A stretch of DNA of 64,000 nt, taken from contig NZ_CP094351.1 of the NCBI RefSeq assembly GCF_022807995.1, positions 4,061,001-4,125,000 of the forward strand. The letters are read 5' to 3'. Of the stretch, positions 33,854-43,150 are shown piece after piece (position 1 is the stretch's first letter; each line of letters opens with the position of its first letter). The notes beneath the pieces are model-generated. The model was given only the letters and a program-made list of their open reading frames with translations, made no database searches and had not been told where the DNA came from. Source of the DNA: Pseudomonas orientalis. GTDB lineage: Bacteria; Pseudomonadota; Gammaproteobacteria; Pseudomonadales; Pseudomonadaceae. The position numbers and the translations under genes are program-made.

Positions 33854-33883
33854 TAGACATTTGGTAATGATTCTCGATAGTAT
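33854..33883 (+). promoter_or_regulatory. Fur-box promoter of the siderophore operon
   Basis: GGTAATGATTCTCGATAGT (33863-33881) closely matches the Fur consensus GATAATGATAATCATTATC. It overlaps a plausible sigma-70 promoter (TAGACA at 33854, 18-base spacing, TAGTAT at 33878). This predicts iron repression. Confidence 0.75.
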
Positions 33884-33926
33884 CGCTGCGCTTTTACTCG
33901 ACCCCACGGAAACGGAGTTTGACTTG

Positions 33927-35852
33927 ATGCACGGACACGTCACCACACCGGAACAATCCCTGCTTGGTCGCTGGGGTGAAGCACTCGCCACCCGTCAATT
34001 CCAGGCCAGGCATATTACGCTCGATACGCTGGTCGCAACCCTGGCGCCCGCCTGCGAGCGCAGTTTCCAGCGTCTGATCCAGGCATTGTTTCGTGAAGGT
34101 CTGCTTGACCCAGACACCCTCAGCCACGACGAGCACGGCCACTGCTGGCTGCTGCTGCCGGACCAGACCCGCGTGCGCTTCGAGCATCTGCGCCCCGGCC
34201 GCATGGCCAGTTGGGATTTGCGCGGCAAGGTCAGCGTCCTGAAGGCTGGGCAGCCTGAGCAGAAGATCCAATTCCCGTCGCAGTTGCTGAGCTTGCTGAA
34301 CACCCGTCTCGCATCACCCGCCGCCCCGGAGGTGCTGGACCGACTCAACACAGAGATCGACGACAGCTTCATCAACGATACCCTGTGCCTGGCGTTTCAC
34401 GAGCAATGGACGCTGCAGTTGCAGGCCGCAATGGCCCCTCTGCACCAGGGCAACCTGCTCGGCTATCTGAAGAATGACCCAGGCGTTGGCAACCCGACGT
34501 CAGTGCTTGAACAATGGGGTACGCTCGGTCATCCCTGGCACCCGAACTACAAGACGAAGCTGGGTCTGGGCACTGAACAAGTAATCGATTTCTCGCCGGA
34601 GTTCGAAGCGCGTTTCCCGGTCTTGCTGTGCGCCCTGCACCGTCAGTACGCCCATGTCGAAAGCCTGGCCGGGACTGCGGATTACTGGCAGTGGTGGCAA
34701 CACCAGTTCCCGCACGCCGCCGGCCAATTGACAGCACAACTGACCGCCCTCGGCCTTGAGGCCGGCGATTATCTGCCGCTGCCTGCCCACCCCTGGCAAG
34801 CTCGCCAGGAGCTGCCGCACCTGTTCGCCAACGAAATCGCCGATCGGCTGCTGGTGCTGACCGACATCGTTGCCTTCACGGCGCACCCGACCATGTCGTT
34901 CAGGACCGTCCTGCCTGAAGGCCGCAGCGACGCGCCAATGGTCAAGCTTCCGGTTTCTCTGCGCCTGACCAGCGTGCAGCGCACGGTGTCACCCCGCTCG
35001 GCGCGCATGGGCCCGCGAATCAGCCATCTGCTGCAGACCATTCTGGCGCGCGAGCCCGACATCCAGCGCCTGCTCAGCATCGTGCCCGAACGGCTCGGCG
35101 TGCATTTCAAGCCACAACCGGTAAATGACGAACACTCCCGCCACCTGGCCGTACTCTACCGCGACAACCCGCAAAGCCTGCTTGAAACGGGCGAGATGGC
35201 CATCCCGGTAGGCAGTCTGTTCGCCACCGACCAGCATGGGCAGCCGCTGCTCCGCCAGTGGGTCCGCCTGAGCAAAGGCACCGACGACGCACAGGCCATC
35301 CGCGCATTCTTCAAGGACTACGCATCCATCGCAGTGCCCGCCCTGCTGGGCATGTACCTGCGCTATGGCGTGGCCTTCGAGGCCCATCAACAGAATTCCT
35401 TTATGGTCATGGGCGCAGACGGGCACGTCAGCCGCCTGCTGTTGCGCGATTTCGGCGATATCCGCATCGACCGCAAGACCTTGCACGTCCAAGGCCTGGA
35501 TATCGAATTGCACGATCCGAAGATGACCTTGTACGACGATGCGGGTTTCGTGCGCGACAAGTTGCTGCACACGGTGTTCATGTGCCATCTGGGCGAATTG
35601 GTATTGCTCTGCGCGCGCCACTTCGATATTGACCAGGCGCTGTTGTGGGACGAACTGTCAGCGCAGGTCAGCCAGTGCTTTGATGACGTGCGCAGCCAAG
35701 TCGACCCCCAACGCTGGCTGACCGAACGGGCCGCGCTGCTGGAACAGGACTGGCCGGCCAAGTCGTTTATGCGCATGCGGCTGATGGAAAGCCACGCCGA
35801 TATCGTCGGGCGTCTGCCCAACCCGTTGAGCACTGCCGCCAATGTCGGCTAA
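33927..35852 (+). CDS. IucA/IucC family (NIS) siderophore synthetase
   Basis: A 641-residue NRPS-independent siderophore synthetase that would join citrate (or a similar carboxylate) to an amine or alcohol using ATP. Motifs: GHPWHPNYKTKLG (about 201-213), LPAHPWQ (Ala about 287), KLPVSLRLTSVQRTV, HQQN (about 487-490), RDFGDIRI. ATG 33927 has GGAG 9 bases upstream; the longer frame begins inside the Fur box and is rejected. It is the first gene of a three-gene operon with an MFS exporter and a TonB receptor. A single synthetase plus exporter plus receptor resembles rhizoferrin/legiobactin loci, but the product is not predictable with confidence. Confidence 0.92.
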   Translation: MHGHVTTPEQSLLGRWGEALATRQFQARHITLDTLVATLAPACERSFQRLIQALFREGLLDPDTLSHDEHGHCWLLLPDQTRVRFEHLRPGRMASWDLRGKVSVLKAGQPEQKIQFPSQLLSLLNTRLASPAAPEVLDRLNTEIDDSFINDTLCLAFHEQWTLQLQAAMAPLHQGNLLGYLKNDPGVGNPTSVLEQWGTLGHPWHPNYKTKLGLGTEQVIDFSPEFEARFPVLLCALHRQYAHVESLAGTADYWQWWQHQFPHAAGQLTAQLTALGLEAGDYLPLPAHPWQARQELPHLFANEIADRLLVLTDIVAFTAHPTMSFRTVLPEGRSDAPMVKLPVSLRLTSVQRTVSPRSARMGPRISHLLQTILAREPDIQRLLSIVPERLGVHFKPQPVNDEHSRHLAVLYRDNPQSLLETGEMAIPVGSLFATDQHGQPLLRQWVRLSKGTDDAQAIRAFFKDYASIAVPALLGMYLRYGVAFEAHQQNSFMVMGADGHVSRLLLRDFGDIRIDRKTLHVQGLDIELHDPKMTLYDDAGFVRDKLLHTVFMCHLGELVLLCARHFDIDQALLWDELSAQVSQCFDDVRSQVDPQRWLTERAALLEQDWPAKSFMRMRLMESHADIVGRLPNPLSTAANVG

Positions 35853-37068
35853 CAGCACTGCGCTGCGCTTGCTGGTGGTGATTCAGCTGGTGTCGATGGG
35901 CGCCATGGAAATGAGCGGGCCTTTCTGGCCGTTGCAGATCCAGAAACTGCTTGGCACTGCGAACGCTCACTACACCGGTCTGCTTTCTTCGCTGGTGTAC
36001 GCCGGGCCGATGATGGCAGCGATGATCCTCACGCCCATGTGGGGAAGACTGGGTGATCGCACCGGCCACAAGCCGATGATCATCCGGGCGCTGCTCGCGC
36101 TGGCGGTATGCCAGGCGCTGGCCGGCATTACCTACGACCCCTGGCTGCTCGTACTCATTCGTGTGGCGCAAGGTGCGTTGGCCGGTTTTATCGCGGCAGC
36201 CCAGGCCTATGCACTGGCCTGCTGCGGCGACGGCGGTCGCGGGCATATTCTGGCCCGGCTGCAATCAGCCACTGCCGTGGGCTCCCTGGCCGGGCCGGTG
36301 CTGGGTGGCTGGCTGATGGATATATCCGGTTTCGCTTTGCTGTGCTACAGCGCCACCGCTGTCTGCCTGTTGTGCGCAATAATCAGCGTGTTTCTACCCA
36401 GCGATTCACCACGCTCGAGACCTGCGCTCACGTCCAAGCCCGCTGCACTTCCCAAAGGTTGGCTCGGCGCGATGCTGGGAATCATCGTATTGATCCAGGC
36501 TGCCAAGATGATGCCGCAACCGTTCTACGCTTTGTATGTTGCCGATATTCTGCATGCGCCCGCATGGCTGATCGGCGCCAGCTATGCCGCCAGCGCGCTG
36601 ACCCTGGCGCTGTCCGCGCCGCTGTGGGGCCGCTTGTTCGACCGCCACTCACCCGCGCGCACGCTGCACATCATCGAATGGGTCACCTGGTTCTGCGCCC
36701 TGACGCTGGCCTTCACGGCGATGGCCGGCGAATGGCTGGGGTTCCTTGCCAGTCGCCTGCTGTGGGGCGTATGGCAGGGCGCGTTGCTGCCGGTCGCCTA
36801 CACCTTGATCGCCAATACCGTTGCCCCCAGCCAGCAGGGATTTGCCTTGGGCATGGGCAACAGCGCCGCCAAGGCCGGCGCGTTGTGCGGCGCGCTGCTG
36901 GGGGGCATCGGCATGGCAATGGTGGGCCTGGCGCACAGCTTCTGGCTGGTGGCGCTGACGTATGCCCTGGCTGCACTGGGCATCCGCGCAATTCGTTCGT
37001 TCACCCGAACACCTGAAATGTCCGATTTTTCTGTCAATACTTCTAATAACTCAAAGGCAAGGTCATGA
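35842..37068 (+). CDS. MFS transporter, likely siderophore exporter
   Basis: A 408-residue permease with about 12 helices. The MFS motif appears as MWGRLGDRTGHKPMII, repeated in the second half as LWGRLFDRHSPARTL. It overlaps the synthetase gene by 11 bases and is overlapped by the receptor gene by 4, so the three are tightly coupled. This placement supports export of the siderophore made by the upstream enzyme, as LbtB does in Legionella; that role is inferred. Confidence 0.88.
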   Translation: MSANSTALRLLVVIQLVSMGAMEMSGPFWPLQIQKLLGTANAHYTGLLSSLVYAGPMMAAMILTPMWGRLGDRTGHKPMIIRALLALAVCQALAGITYDPWLLVLIRVAQGALAGFIAAAQAYALACCGDGGRGHILARLQSATAVGSLAGPVLGGWLMDISGFALLCYSATAVCLLCAIISVFLPSDSPRSRPALTSKPAALPKGWLGAMLGIIVLIQAAKMMPQPFYALYVADILHAPAWLIGASYAASALTLALSAPLWGRLFDRHSPARTLHIIEWVTWFCALTLAFTAMAGEWLGFLASRLLWGVWQGALLPVAYTLIANTVAPSQQGFALGMGNSAAKAGALCGALLGGIGMAMVGLAHSFWLVALTYALAALGIRAIRSFTRTPEMSDFSVNTSNNSKARS

Positions 37069-39182
37069 ATACAACACAATGGGCGATTCTGCTGCCCCTG
37101 CTCGGGTCGATCAGTGCCCCCGCCTGGGCCGATCAAACGGAAGAAACGCCAGCGGCGACCAGTCTGCAACTACAGGCCACGGTGGTTTCGGCCACACGCA
37201 GTGAAACCAGCATCGCGGCGATCCCGGGCTCGGTGCAGGTTATCGATGAGCAACAGATCCGCCAGCAGACGTCGGCAGGACGCCGGGTTGCCGATATCCT
37301 CGGGCAACTGGTGCCTGGCATCGCCCCTTCCAGCGGCGGCATGAGCAACTTCGGCCAGACGCTGCGCGGGCGCAATACGCTGATCCTGATCGACGGGGTG
37401 TCCCAGAACGCCACGCGCGACAACTTCCGCCAGCTCAACAGCGTGGCCCCGGAGAGCATCGCGCGCATTGAAGTGATTTCCGGCGCCAGCAGTGTCTACG
37501 GCGCCGGCGCATCGGGCGGCATCATCAACATCATCACCAAGCGCAACACCGGTGAAGACCTGGCCTTCAGCAGCAAGATCGGCATGACGGCCGGTGACAA
37601 TCTCAGCCGCAAAGGCTTTTCCTACCAGGCCTTCCAGAGTGCAACAGGCCGCGAGGGCCCGCTGGACTGGTATGTGTCGGGCAACACGGTGCAACGCAAC
37701 GACCAGTTCGACGGCAACGGCAAGCGCATTCCCCAGGACACGTCCCAGGGCAGCAACATGGACACCGACACCTACGATCTGCAAGGCCGCTTCGGCTATA
37801 CGCTCGATGACGACAAGAAGATCAGCCTGTCGCTGCAGGACTACAAAGACGAACAGGACACCCGCTACACCAAGAACCCGCGCATCACCAGCGAGGCCGT
37901 CGCGGTGAAGGGCCTGGATCTGGACGACCAGCCGTCCACTCACAACCAGGCGGTCAACCTCAATTATGCCGACAAGGACTTCTACGGCCAGGGCCTGCAG
38001 GTGGAAAGCTACTGGCGCCGCGCCGATGCGCTGTTCTTCCCGGACCTGTCCCGGGGCCGGGCCGGCGTCTCGGACAACAACAGCGTGCAGGACGTATATG
38101 GCCTGCGCGCCGCCATCGACACACAGATGCCGGACATCGGCCCCGCGACCGGCAACCTGGTGTGGGGCGCCGACTACGATCACGAAACCTCGCGTCAACG
38201 CGGCGACCAATACCGGGTCAACGGCCTGACCTACACCAAGACCGGGACCACCTTCGAGTTGGGCCCGGACATCCAGACCACCACCAAGGCCATCTTCGGC
38301 CAGCTGTCCTATGATATCGGCGACTGGACCTTGCGCGGTGGCGTGCGCCGCGAATGGATCCAGAGTGAAGTCGACGACAGCATCGCCTACGGCGAAATCG
38401 TTCAGACCGGCAACCGCGCAACGCTGCCGGGCGGCACCCTCAAGTATGACGACACGCTCTACAACCTCGGCGCGGTGTACCACCTGAGTGAAAACCAGGA
38501 CGTGTTCGCCAACTTCAGCCAGGGTTTTTCCCTGCCGGATATCCAGCGTTTCCTGCGTGACGTCAACAGCACCTACAACATCCAGGACCTCAACGCCCAG
38601 GCGCTGAAAGTCGACAGCTATGAGCTGGGCTGGCGTGGCAACTGGGACAAGTGGCTGGCCAATGTCACGGCGTATGAAAACACCTCGGATGTCACCCAGT
38701 TCTATGATGCCAATGACCGCGTGCTGCGCCTGATCAATCAGAAAGAGCGCGTGCGCGGTATCGAAACCAGCCTGACGTACAACGTCACCGACGAGTGGTC
38801 GGTAGGCGGCACCTACGCATATTCCAAAGGCGAAACCCAGCAGAACGGCAAATGGATCGACCTGCCCGCCACGCGTATTTCCCCGGCCAAGACCACCGCC
38901 TTTGTCGGCTATCAGCGTGACGACTACAGCCTGCGCCTGCAGGGCATGCGCCTGGCCAATTATGACGCGGCCTTCAAGGACAACAATGGTCGCGATATCC
39001 AGGGCTACACCCTGGTTGACCTGCTGGGCTCGGTCAGGCTGCCGGTCGGTCGCCTCGAGGGGGCGGTGTACAACCTCACCAACCGCAACTACCAGAACAT
39101 GTTCGCCCAGGCCAATGCCCGCGCACCGTACCCGAATGCCGAAGGTCGCACCTTCAGCCTGAGCTACGCGGTGGATTGGTAA
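37065..39182 (+). CDS. TonB-dependent siderophore receptor
   Basis: A 705-residue outer membrane receptor. Signal peptide about 1-22 (APAWA before DQTEE), no FecA-type signalling domain, then a TonB-box-like LQATVVSATR. The plug domain carries NTLILIDGVSQN, IEVISGASSVYGAGASGG and IINIITKR, and the 22-strand barrel ends in an aromatic residue (SLSYAVDW). The second half has the IutA/FepA-like FSQGFSLPD and YELGWRG motifs. It is the last gene of the Fur-box operon and is followed by a strong terminator. Confidence 0.94.
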   Translation: MNTTQWAILLPLLGSISAPAWADQTEETPAATSLQLQATVVSATRSETSIAAIPGSVQVIDEQQIRQQTSAGRRVADILGQLVPGIAPSSGGMSNFGQTLRGRNTLILIDGVSQNATRDNFRQLNSVAPESIARIEVISGASSVYGAGASGGIINIITKRNTGEDLAFSSKIGMTAGDNLSRKGFSYQAFQSATGREGPLDWYVSGNTVQRNDQFDGNGKRIPQDTSQGSNMDTDTYDLQGRFGYTLDDDKKISLSLQDYKDEQDTRYTKNPRITSEAVAVKGLDLDDQPSTHNQAVNLNYADKDFYGQGLQVESYWRRADALFFPDLSRGRAGVSDNNSVQDVYGLRAAIDTQMPDIGPATGNLVWGADYDHETSRQRGDQYRVNGLTYTKTGTTFELGPDIQTTTKAIFGQLSYDIGDWTLRGGVRREWIQSEVDDSIAYGEIVQTGNRATLPGGTLKYDDTLYNLGAVYHLSENQDVFANFSQGFSLPDIQRFLRDVNSTYNIQDLNAQALKVDSYELGWRGNWDKWLANVTAYENTSDVTQFYDANDRVLRLINQKERVRGIETSLTYNVTDEWSVGGTYAYSKGETQQNGKWIDLPATRISPAKTTAFVGYQRDDYSLRLQGMRLANYDAAFKDNNGRDIQGYTLVDLLGSVRLPVGRLEGAVYNLTNRNYQNMFAQANARAPYPNAEGRTFSLSYAVDW

Positions 39183-39209
39183 TCCGGCAGACGCTGCACG
39201 GTAAAAACA

Positions 39210-39236
39210 CAAACCCCGCCTGTTGGCGGGGTTTGT
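39210..39236. terminator. Terminator after the siderophore receptor gene
   Basis: CAAACCCCGCC-TGTT-GGCGGGGTTTG stem followed by TTGTTTC. It lies between the convergent receptor and DUF2058 genes and could serve both. Confidence 0.85.
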
Positions 39237-39249
39237 TGTTTCTACGGCC

Positions 39250-39795
39250 TTACCACATCAGATCATCCGGGATCTGGTAGGCGGCGTACGGATCATCTTC
39301 ATCCGGCACCTGGCTTTCGGTCAGGAGGTTGAGCTGCACGATACGTTCCGGCGCGCGCTCCTGGATCTTCAGCGCGGCTTCGCGCGGGATCACTTCGTAG
39401 CCACCGCCGTGGTGCACGATGGCCAGGGAGCCATTGCTCAGTTTATTGCGCATCAGCGTGTTGACCGACAGGCGCTTGACCTTCTTGTCATCCACGAAGT
39501 TGTAGTAGTCCTCGGTGGTCAACTTCGGCAGGCGCGAGGTTTCGATCAATTGCTTGACCTGGGCCGTACGGGCCTTGGCCTCGGCTTTTTCCTGCTGCTG
39601 GCGGTTCAGCTCCTGGTCGCGTTTGACCTTTTCGGCGTGCGCCTCGGCCGCCAGGCGTGCCTGGGTGTCATCGACTTCGGCCTGGCCCTTGTGGACCAGA
39701 CGCTGCTGTTTCTGCTTCTCTTTGCCGACCTGTTTGGCCTGCTTTTGGTTGACCAGACCTGCTTTGAGCAACTGGTCGCGAAGGGAAAGGCTCAT
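39250..39795 (-). CDS. DUF2058 family protein
   Basis: A 181-residue, highly charged cytoplasmic protein. Residues about 1-85 are a Lys/Gln/Glu-rich helical or coiled-coil segment (QKQAKQVGKEKQKQQRLVHK). A conserved C-terminal part follows (YNFVDDKKVKRLSVNTL, GSLAIVHHGGGYEVIP). DUF2058 proteins are annotated as nucleoprotein-associated but lack a firm role. Confidence 0.87.
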   Translation of the reverse strand: MSLSLRDQLLKAGLVNQKQAKQVGKEKQKQQRLVHKGQAEVDDTQARLAAEAHAEKVKRDQELNRQQQEKAEAKARTAQVKQLIETSRLPKLTTEDYYNFVDDKKVKRLSVNTLMRNKLSNGSLAIVHHGGGYEVIPREAALKIQERAPERIVQLNLLTESQVPDEDDPYAAYQIPDDLMW

Positions 39796-39820
39796 GGTGC
39801 TTACTCACTTGGGCAACTGC

Positions 39821-40654
39821 TCAACCGCAGCTGGATACATTCTTTTCCTGGCGTTTGGCTTCGCCCCACAGGGCGTCCAACGTTTCGAGGGTGCAATCTT
39901 CTATGGGTTGGTGCGTGTCGCGCAATGCCTGTTCGATAAATCGGAAACGTCGCTCGAACTTGGCATTGGCGCCACGCAGCGCAGTTTCAGGGTCGACCTT
40001 GAGGTGACGGGCCAGATTGACCGCCGCGAACAACAGATCGCCGACCTCATCGGCAATCGCTGACGGATCGTTATCGGCCATGGCTTCGAGCACTTCATCG
40101 AGCTCTTCGCGTACGTTATCCACCACCGGCAACGCGGACGGCCAGTCGAAACCGACCTGGCTGGCGCGCTTCTGCAACTTGGCCGCACGGGACAAAGACG
40201 GCAACGCGGTGGGTACATCATCGAGCAGGGACAGTTGCTCGGGTGCGGCGGATTTCTCCGCACGCTCCTCGGCCTTGATCTGCTCCCAGCGCTGCTTGAC
40301 CTGCTCTTCGCTCAATTGCGGGATATCCAGCGGTGCATAAAGATCGCCGGTAGGAAACACATGGGGATGACGCCGGATCAGCTTGCGCGTGATGCTGTCG
40401 ATCACTGCGGCAAACTCGAAGCGCCCTTCTTCGCGCGCCAGTTGGCTGTAATACACCACCTGGAACAGCAGGTCGCCCAGCTCGCCTTGCAGATGATCGA
40501 AGTCGCCGCGCTCGATGGCATCGGCCACCTCGTAGGCCTCTTCAAGGGTATGCGGCACGATACTGGCGTAGGTTTGCTTGATGTCCCAAGGGCACCCGTA
40601 TTGCGGATCGCGCAGGCGGTTCATCAAGTGCAGCAGGTCATCTAGTGAATACAT
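39821..40654 (-). CDS. mazG: Nucleoside triphosphate pyrophosphohydrolase MazG
   Basis: Hydrolyses NTPs to NMP and PPi; in E. coli it lowers ppGpp effects during starvation. It has 277 residues with two MazG repeats: RDPQYGCPWDIKQTYASIVP and EEAYEVADAI, with GELGDLLFQVVYYSQLA, and in the second half EELDEVLEAM and DEVGDLLFAAVNLARHL. Metal-binding E..E/E..D pairs are present in both. ATG 40654 has GGAAAGAG just upstream; the frame continues upstream through a REPIN, which is not coding. It lies downstream of relA. Confidence 0.95.
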   Translation of the reverse strand: MYSLDDLLHLMNRLRDPQYGCPWDIKQTYASIVPHTLEEAYEVADAIERGDFDHLQGELGDLLFQVVYYSQLAREEGRFEFAAVIDSITRKLIRRHPHVFPTGDLYAPLDIPQLSEEQVKQRWEQIKAEERAEKSAAPEQLSLLDDVPTALPSLSRAAKLQKRASQVGFDWPSALPVVDNVREELDEVLEAMADNDPSAIADEVGDLLFAAVNLARHLKVDPETALRGANAKFERRFRFIEQALRDTHQPIEDCTLETLDALWGEAKRQEKNVSSCG

Positions 40655-40677
40655 CGATCTCTTTCCACTGAAAATCC

Positions 40678-40772
40678 AGTGTGGGAGGGGGCTTGCCCCC
40701 GATAGCGGTGGGTCAGTCAATATAAGTGCCAACTGACCCTCCCTCATCGGGGGCAAGCCCCCTCCCACATTA
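40678..40772. repeat. REPIN between relA and mazG
   Basis: Inverted REP doublet of the GTGGGAGGGGGC group with inner imperfect pairing (GGTGGGTCAGT with ACTGACCCTCC). It ends 12 bases from the relA stop codon. Confidence 0.92.
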
Positions 40773-40783
40773 TTCAACTGCGT

Positions 40784-43030
40784 TCACCCAGGGGTGCGAT
40801 TACGCCGTGTCTCAATGATGTTCGGCAACTGGGAAATCCGCCCCAGCAACCGTCCCAGCGCGTCCAGCCCCGGAATCTCGATGGTCAGGGACATCAGCGC
40901 GGTGTTGTCCTCTTTATTCGAACGGGTGTTGACCGCGAGTACGTTGATCCGCTCATTGAGCAGCACTTGCGAGACGTCACGCAGCAAACCGGAACGGTCG
41001 TAGGCGCGGATGATGATGTCCACCGGATAGGTGAGCACCGGCACCGGCCCCCAACTGACCTGGATGATTCGCTCCGGCTCGCGCCCGCCCAGTTGCAGCA
41101 CCGAGGCGCAGTCCTGGCGGTGAATGCTCACGCCGCGGCCCTGGGTGATGTAGCCGACGATGGCGTCGCCCGGCAGCGGCTGGCAGCAGCCGGCCATTTG
41201 CGTCATCAAGTTGCCTACGCCTTGGATCTGGATATCGCCACGCTTGCCGGGCTTGTAGCCGGTGGCCTTGCGCGGGATCAGTTCCAGCTGTTCGTTGCCG
41301 CGCTCCGGCTCCACCAGTTGCTGGGCCAGGTTGACCAGTTGCGCCAGGCGCAGGTCACCGGCACCGAGGGCGGCGAACATGTCTTCGGCGATCTTCATGT
41401 TGGCCTTTTCGGCCAGCTTGTCGAAGTCCACCTGGGGCAGGCCCAGGCGCGCCAGTTCGCGTTCGAGCAGGGTCTTGCCGGCCGCGACGTTCTGGTCGCG
41501 GGCCTGCAGCTTGAACCAGTGGACGATCTTCGCCCGCGCCCGCGAGGTGGTGATGTAGCCCAGGTTCGGGTTCAGCCAGTCGCGGCTCGGCGTACCGTGC
41601 TTGCTGGTGATGATCTCGACCTGCTCACCGGTTTGCAGGCTGTAGTTGAGCGGCACGATGCGCCCGTTGATCTTGGCGCCCCGGCAGTTGTGGCCGATTT
41701 CGGTGTGCACGCGGTAAGCGAAGTCCAGCGGCGTGGCGCCCTTGGGCAAGTCGATGGCATGGCCGTCAGGGGTGAAGATGTAGACCCGGTCCGGCTCGAT
41801 ATCCACGCGCAATTGCTCGGCCAGGCCGCCGATGTCGCCGAGTTCTTCGTGCCATTCCAGCACCTGGCGCAACCAGGAGATCTTTTCTTCGTACTGGTTG
41901 GACCCGGCCTTCACGTCGGTGCCCTTGTAGCGCCAATGCGCGCAGACGCCCAACTCCGCCTCTTCATGCATGGCGTGGGTGCGGATCTGCACCTCCAGCA
42001 CCTTGCCTTCGGGGCCGATCACCGCCGTGTGCAGCGAGCGATAGCCGTTTTCCTTAGGGTTGGCGATGTAGTCGTCGAATTCTTTGGGAATATGCCGCCA
42101 GAGGGTATGGACGATCCCCAGCGCGGTGTAGCAATCGCGCATTTCCGGCACCAGTACACGCACGGCCCGCACGTCGTAGATCTGGCTGAATGCCAGGCCC
42201 TTGCGCTGCATTTTGCGCCAGATCGAATAGATGTGCTTGGCGCGACCGCTGATGTCGGCATCGACGCCGGTGGCCTGCAACTCGGAGCGCAACTGACCCA
42301 TCACATCGCTGATAAAGCGCTCGCGATCGAGCCGCCGCTCATGCAGCAGCGTGGCGATCTGTTTGTATTGATCGGGTTCGAGGTAGCGGAAGGACAGGTC
42401 CTCCAACTCCCATTTGATATGACCGATGCCCAGGCGGTGCGCCAGCGGCGCGTAGATGTCGAAGACTTCGCGGGCGACGCGGTTGCGCTTCTCGTCGTCG
42501 GCGGTTTTTACCGCACGAATCGCGCAGGTACGTTCGGCCAGCTTGATCAGCGCGACGCGCACGTCGTCCACCATCGCCACCAGCATCTTGCGCAGGTTTT
42601 CCACCTGGCCCTGGGTCCCCAGCACCATCGACTGGCGCGGGCTGAGGCTGGCGCTGATGGCGGCCATGCGCAGCACGCCGTCGATCAGCTTGGCCACCAC
42701 CGCGCCGAAACGCTGGCTGACGGTCGGCAACGGGATATGCCCTTCACGTACGCCGCGATAGAGCACGGCGGCGATCAGCGAATCCTGGTCCAGCTTGAGA
42801 TCGGCCAGGATCTCGGCGATTTCCAACCCGGTACGAAAGCTTGAAGTGCCCTCCGCCCACAGGTTCTTGGCCGCATTGTCCTGCTGTTCAGACTCACGCG
42901 CGAACTCGCAGGCTGCTTTCAAGGCTTCACGGTCCAGTGCCGGGTCGACACTGACGGCATGATCCAGCCATGCCTCGAGATTGATACTGCCGTCGGTGTT
43001 GATCGGCTGGTGTGCTCTCACCTGTACCAT
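40784..43030 (-). CDS. relA: GTP pyrophosphokinase RelA
   Basis: The ribosome-associated (p)ppGpp synthetase of the stringent response. It has 748 residues. The N-terminal pseudo-hydrolase domain lacks the HD motif (VLYRGVREG in its place), which distinguishes RelA from SpoT. The synthetase domain follows (SGRAKHIYSIWRKMQRKGL, YDVRAVRVLVPEMRDCYTALG, HTAVIGPEGKVLEVQIRTH). Then come a TGS domain (VYIFTPDGHAIDLPKGATPL), a Cys-containing zinc-finger region (MAGCCQPLPGD) and a C-terminal ACT domain (YDRSGLLRDVSQVL). ATG 43030 follows GGAAGG by 8 bases. Confidence 0.97.
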   Translation of the reverse strand: MVQVRAHQPINTDGSINLEAWLDHAVSVDPALDREALKAACEFARESEQQDNAAKNLWAEGTSSFRTGLEIAEILADLKLDQDSLIAAVLYRGVREGHIPLPTVSQRFGAVVAKLIDGVLRMAAISASLSPRQSMVLGTQGQVENLRKMLVAMVDDVRVALIKLAERTCAIRAVKTADDEKRNRVAREVFDIYAPLAHRLGIGHIKWELEDLSFRYLEPDQYKQIATLLHERRLDRERFISDVMGQLRSELQATGVDADISGRAKHIYSIWRKMQRKGLAFSQIYDVRAVRVLVPEMRDCYTALGIVHTLWRHIPKEFDDYIANPKENGYRSLHTAVIGPEGKVLEVQIRTHAMHEEAELGVCAHWRYKGTDVKAGSNQYEEKISWLRQVLEWHEELGDIGGLAEQLRVDIEPDRVYIFTPDGHAIDLPKGATPLDFAYRVHTEIGHNCRGAKINGRIVPLNYSLQTGEQVEIITSKHGTPSRDWLNPNLGYITTSRARAKIVHWFKLQARDQNVAAGKTLLERELARLGLPQVDFDKLAEKANMKIAEDMFAALGAGDLRLAQLVNLAQQLVEPERGNEQLELIPRKATGYKPGKRGDIQIQGVGNLMTQMAGCCQPLPGDAIVGYITQGRGVSIHRQDCASVLQLGGREPERIIQVSWGPVPVLTYPVDIIIRAYDRSGLLRDVSQVLLNERINVLAVNTRSNKEDNTALMSLTIEIPGLDALGRLLGRISQLPNIIETRRNRTPG

Positions 43031-43150
43031 CTTGCTTACCTTCCCTACGACGCACCTTGGATGCGCCAAAAATCATCGCCGACCTTGCTGCAGATTCCCT
43101 GGCAGTTCACGGCCCTGGAGACTGCAGGCCAGTCGGATTAAACGGGCATC

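Noticed and set aside
33861..33926. A longer start for the siderophore synthetase
   Set aside because: The extra codons overlap the Fur box and promoter; the start at 33927 has a GGAG and fits the family.
37170..39212. A 680-residue minus-strand frame opposite the TonB receptor gene
   Set aside because: Antisense to a full-length receptor with signal peptide, plug and barrel motifs; no family features of its own.
40655..40777. An upstream extension of mazG through the REPIN
   Set aside because: The extra residues come from REP sequence (VGGGLPP, GASPLPH) and a good Shine-Dalgarno supports the start at 40654.
40967..42844. A 625-residue plus-strand frame within relA
   Set aside because: Antisense to RelA, whose TGS, synthetase and ACT motifs are all intact.
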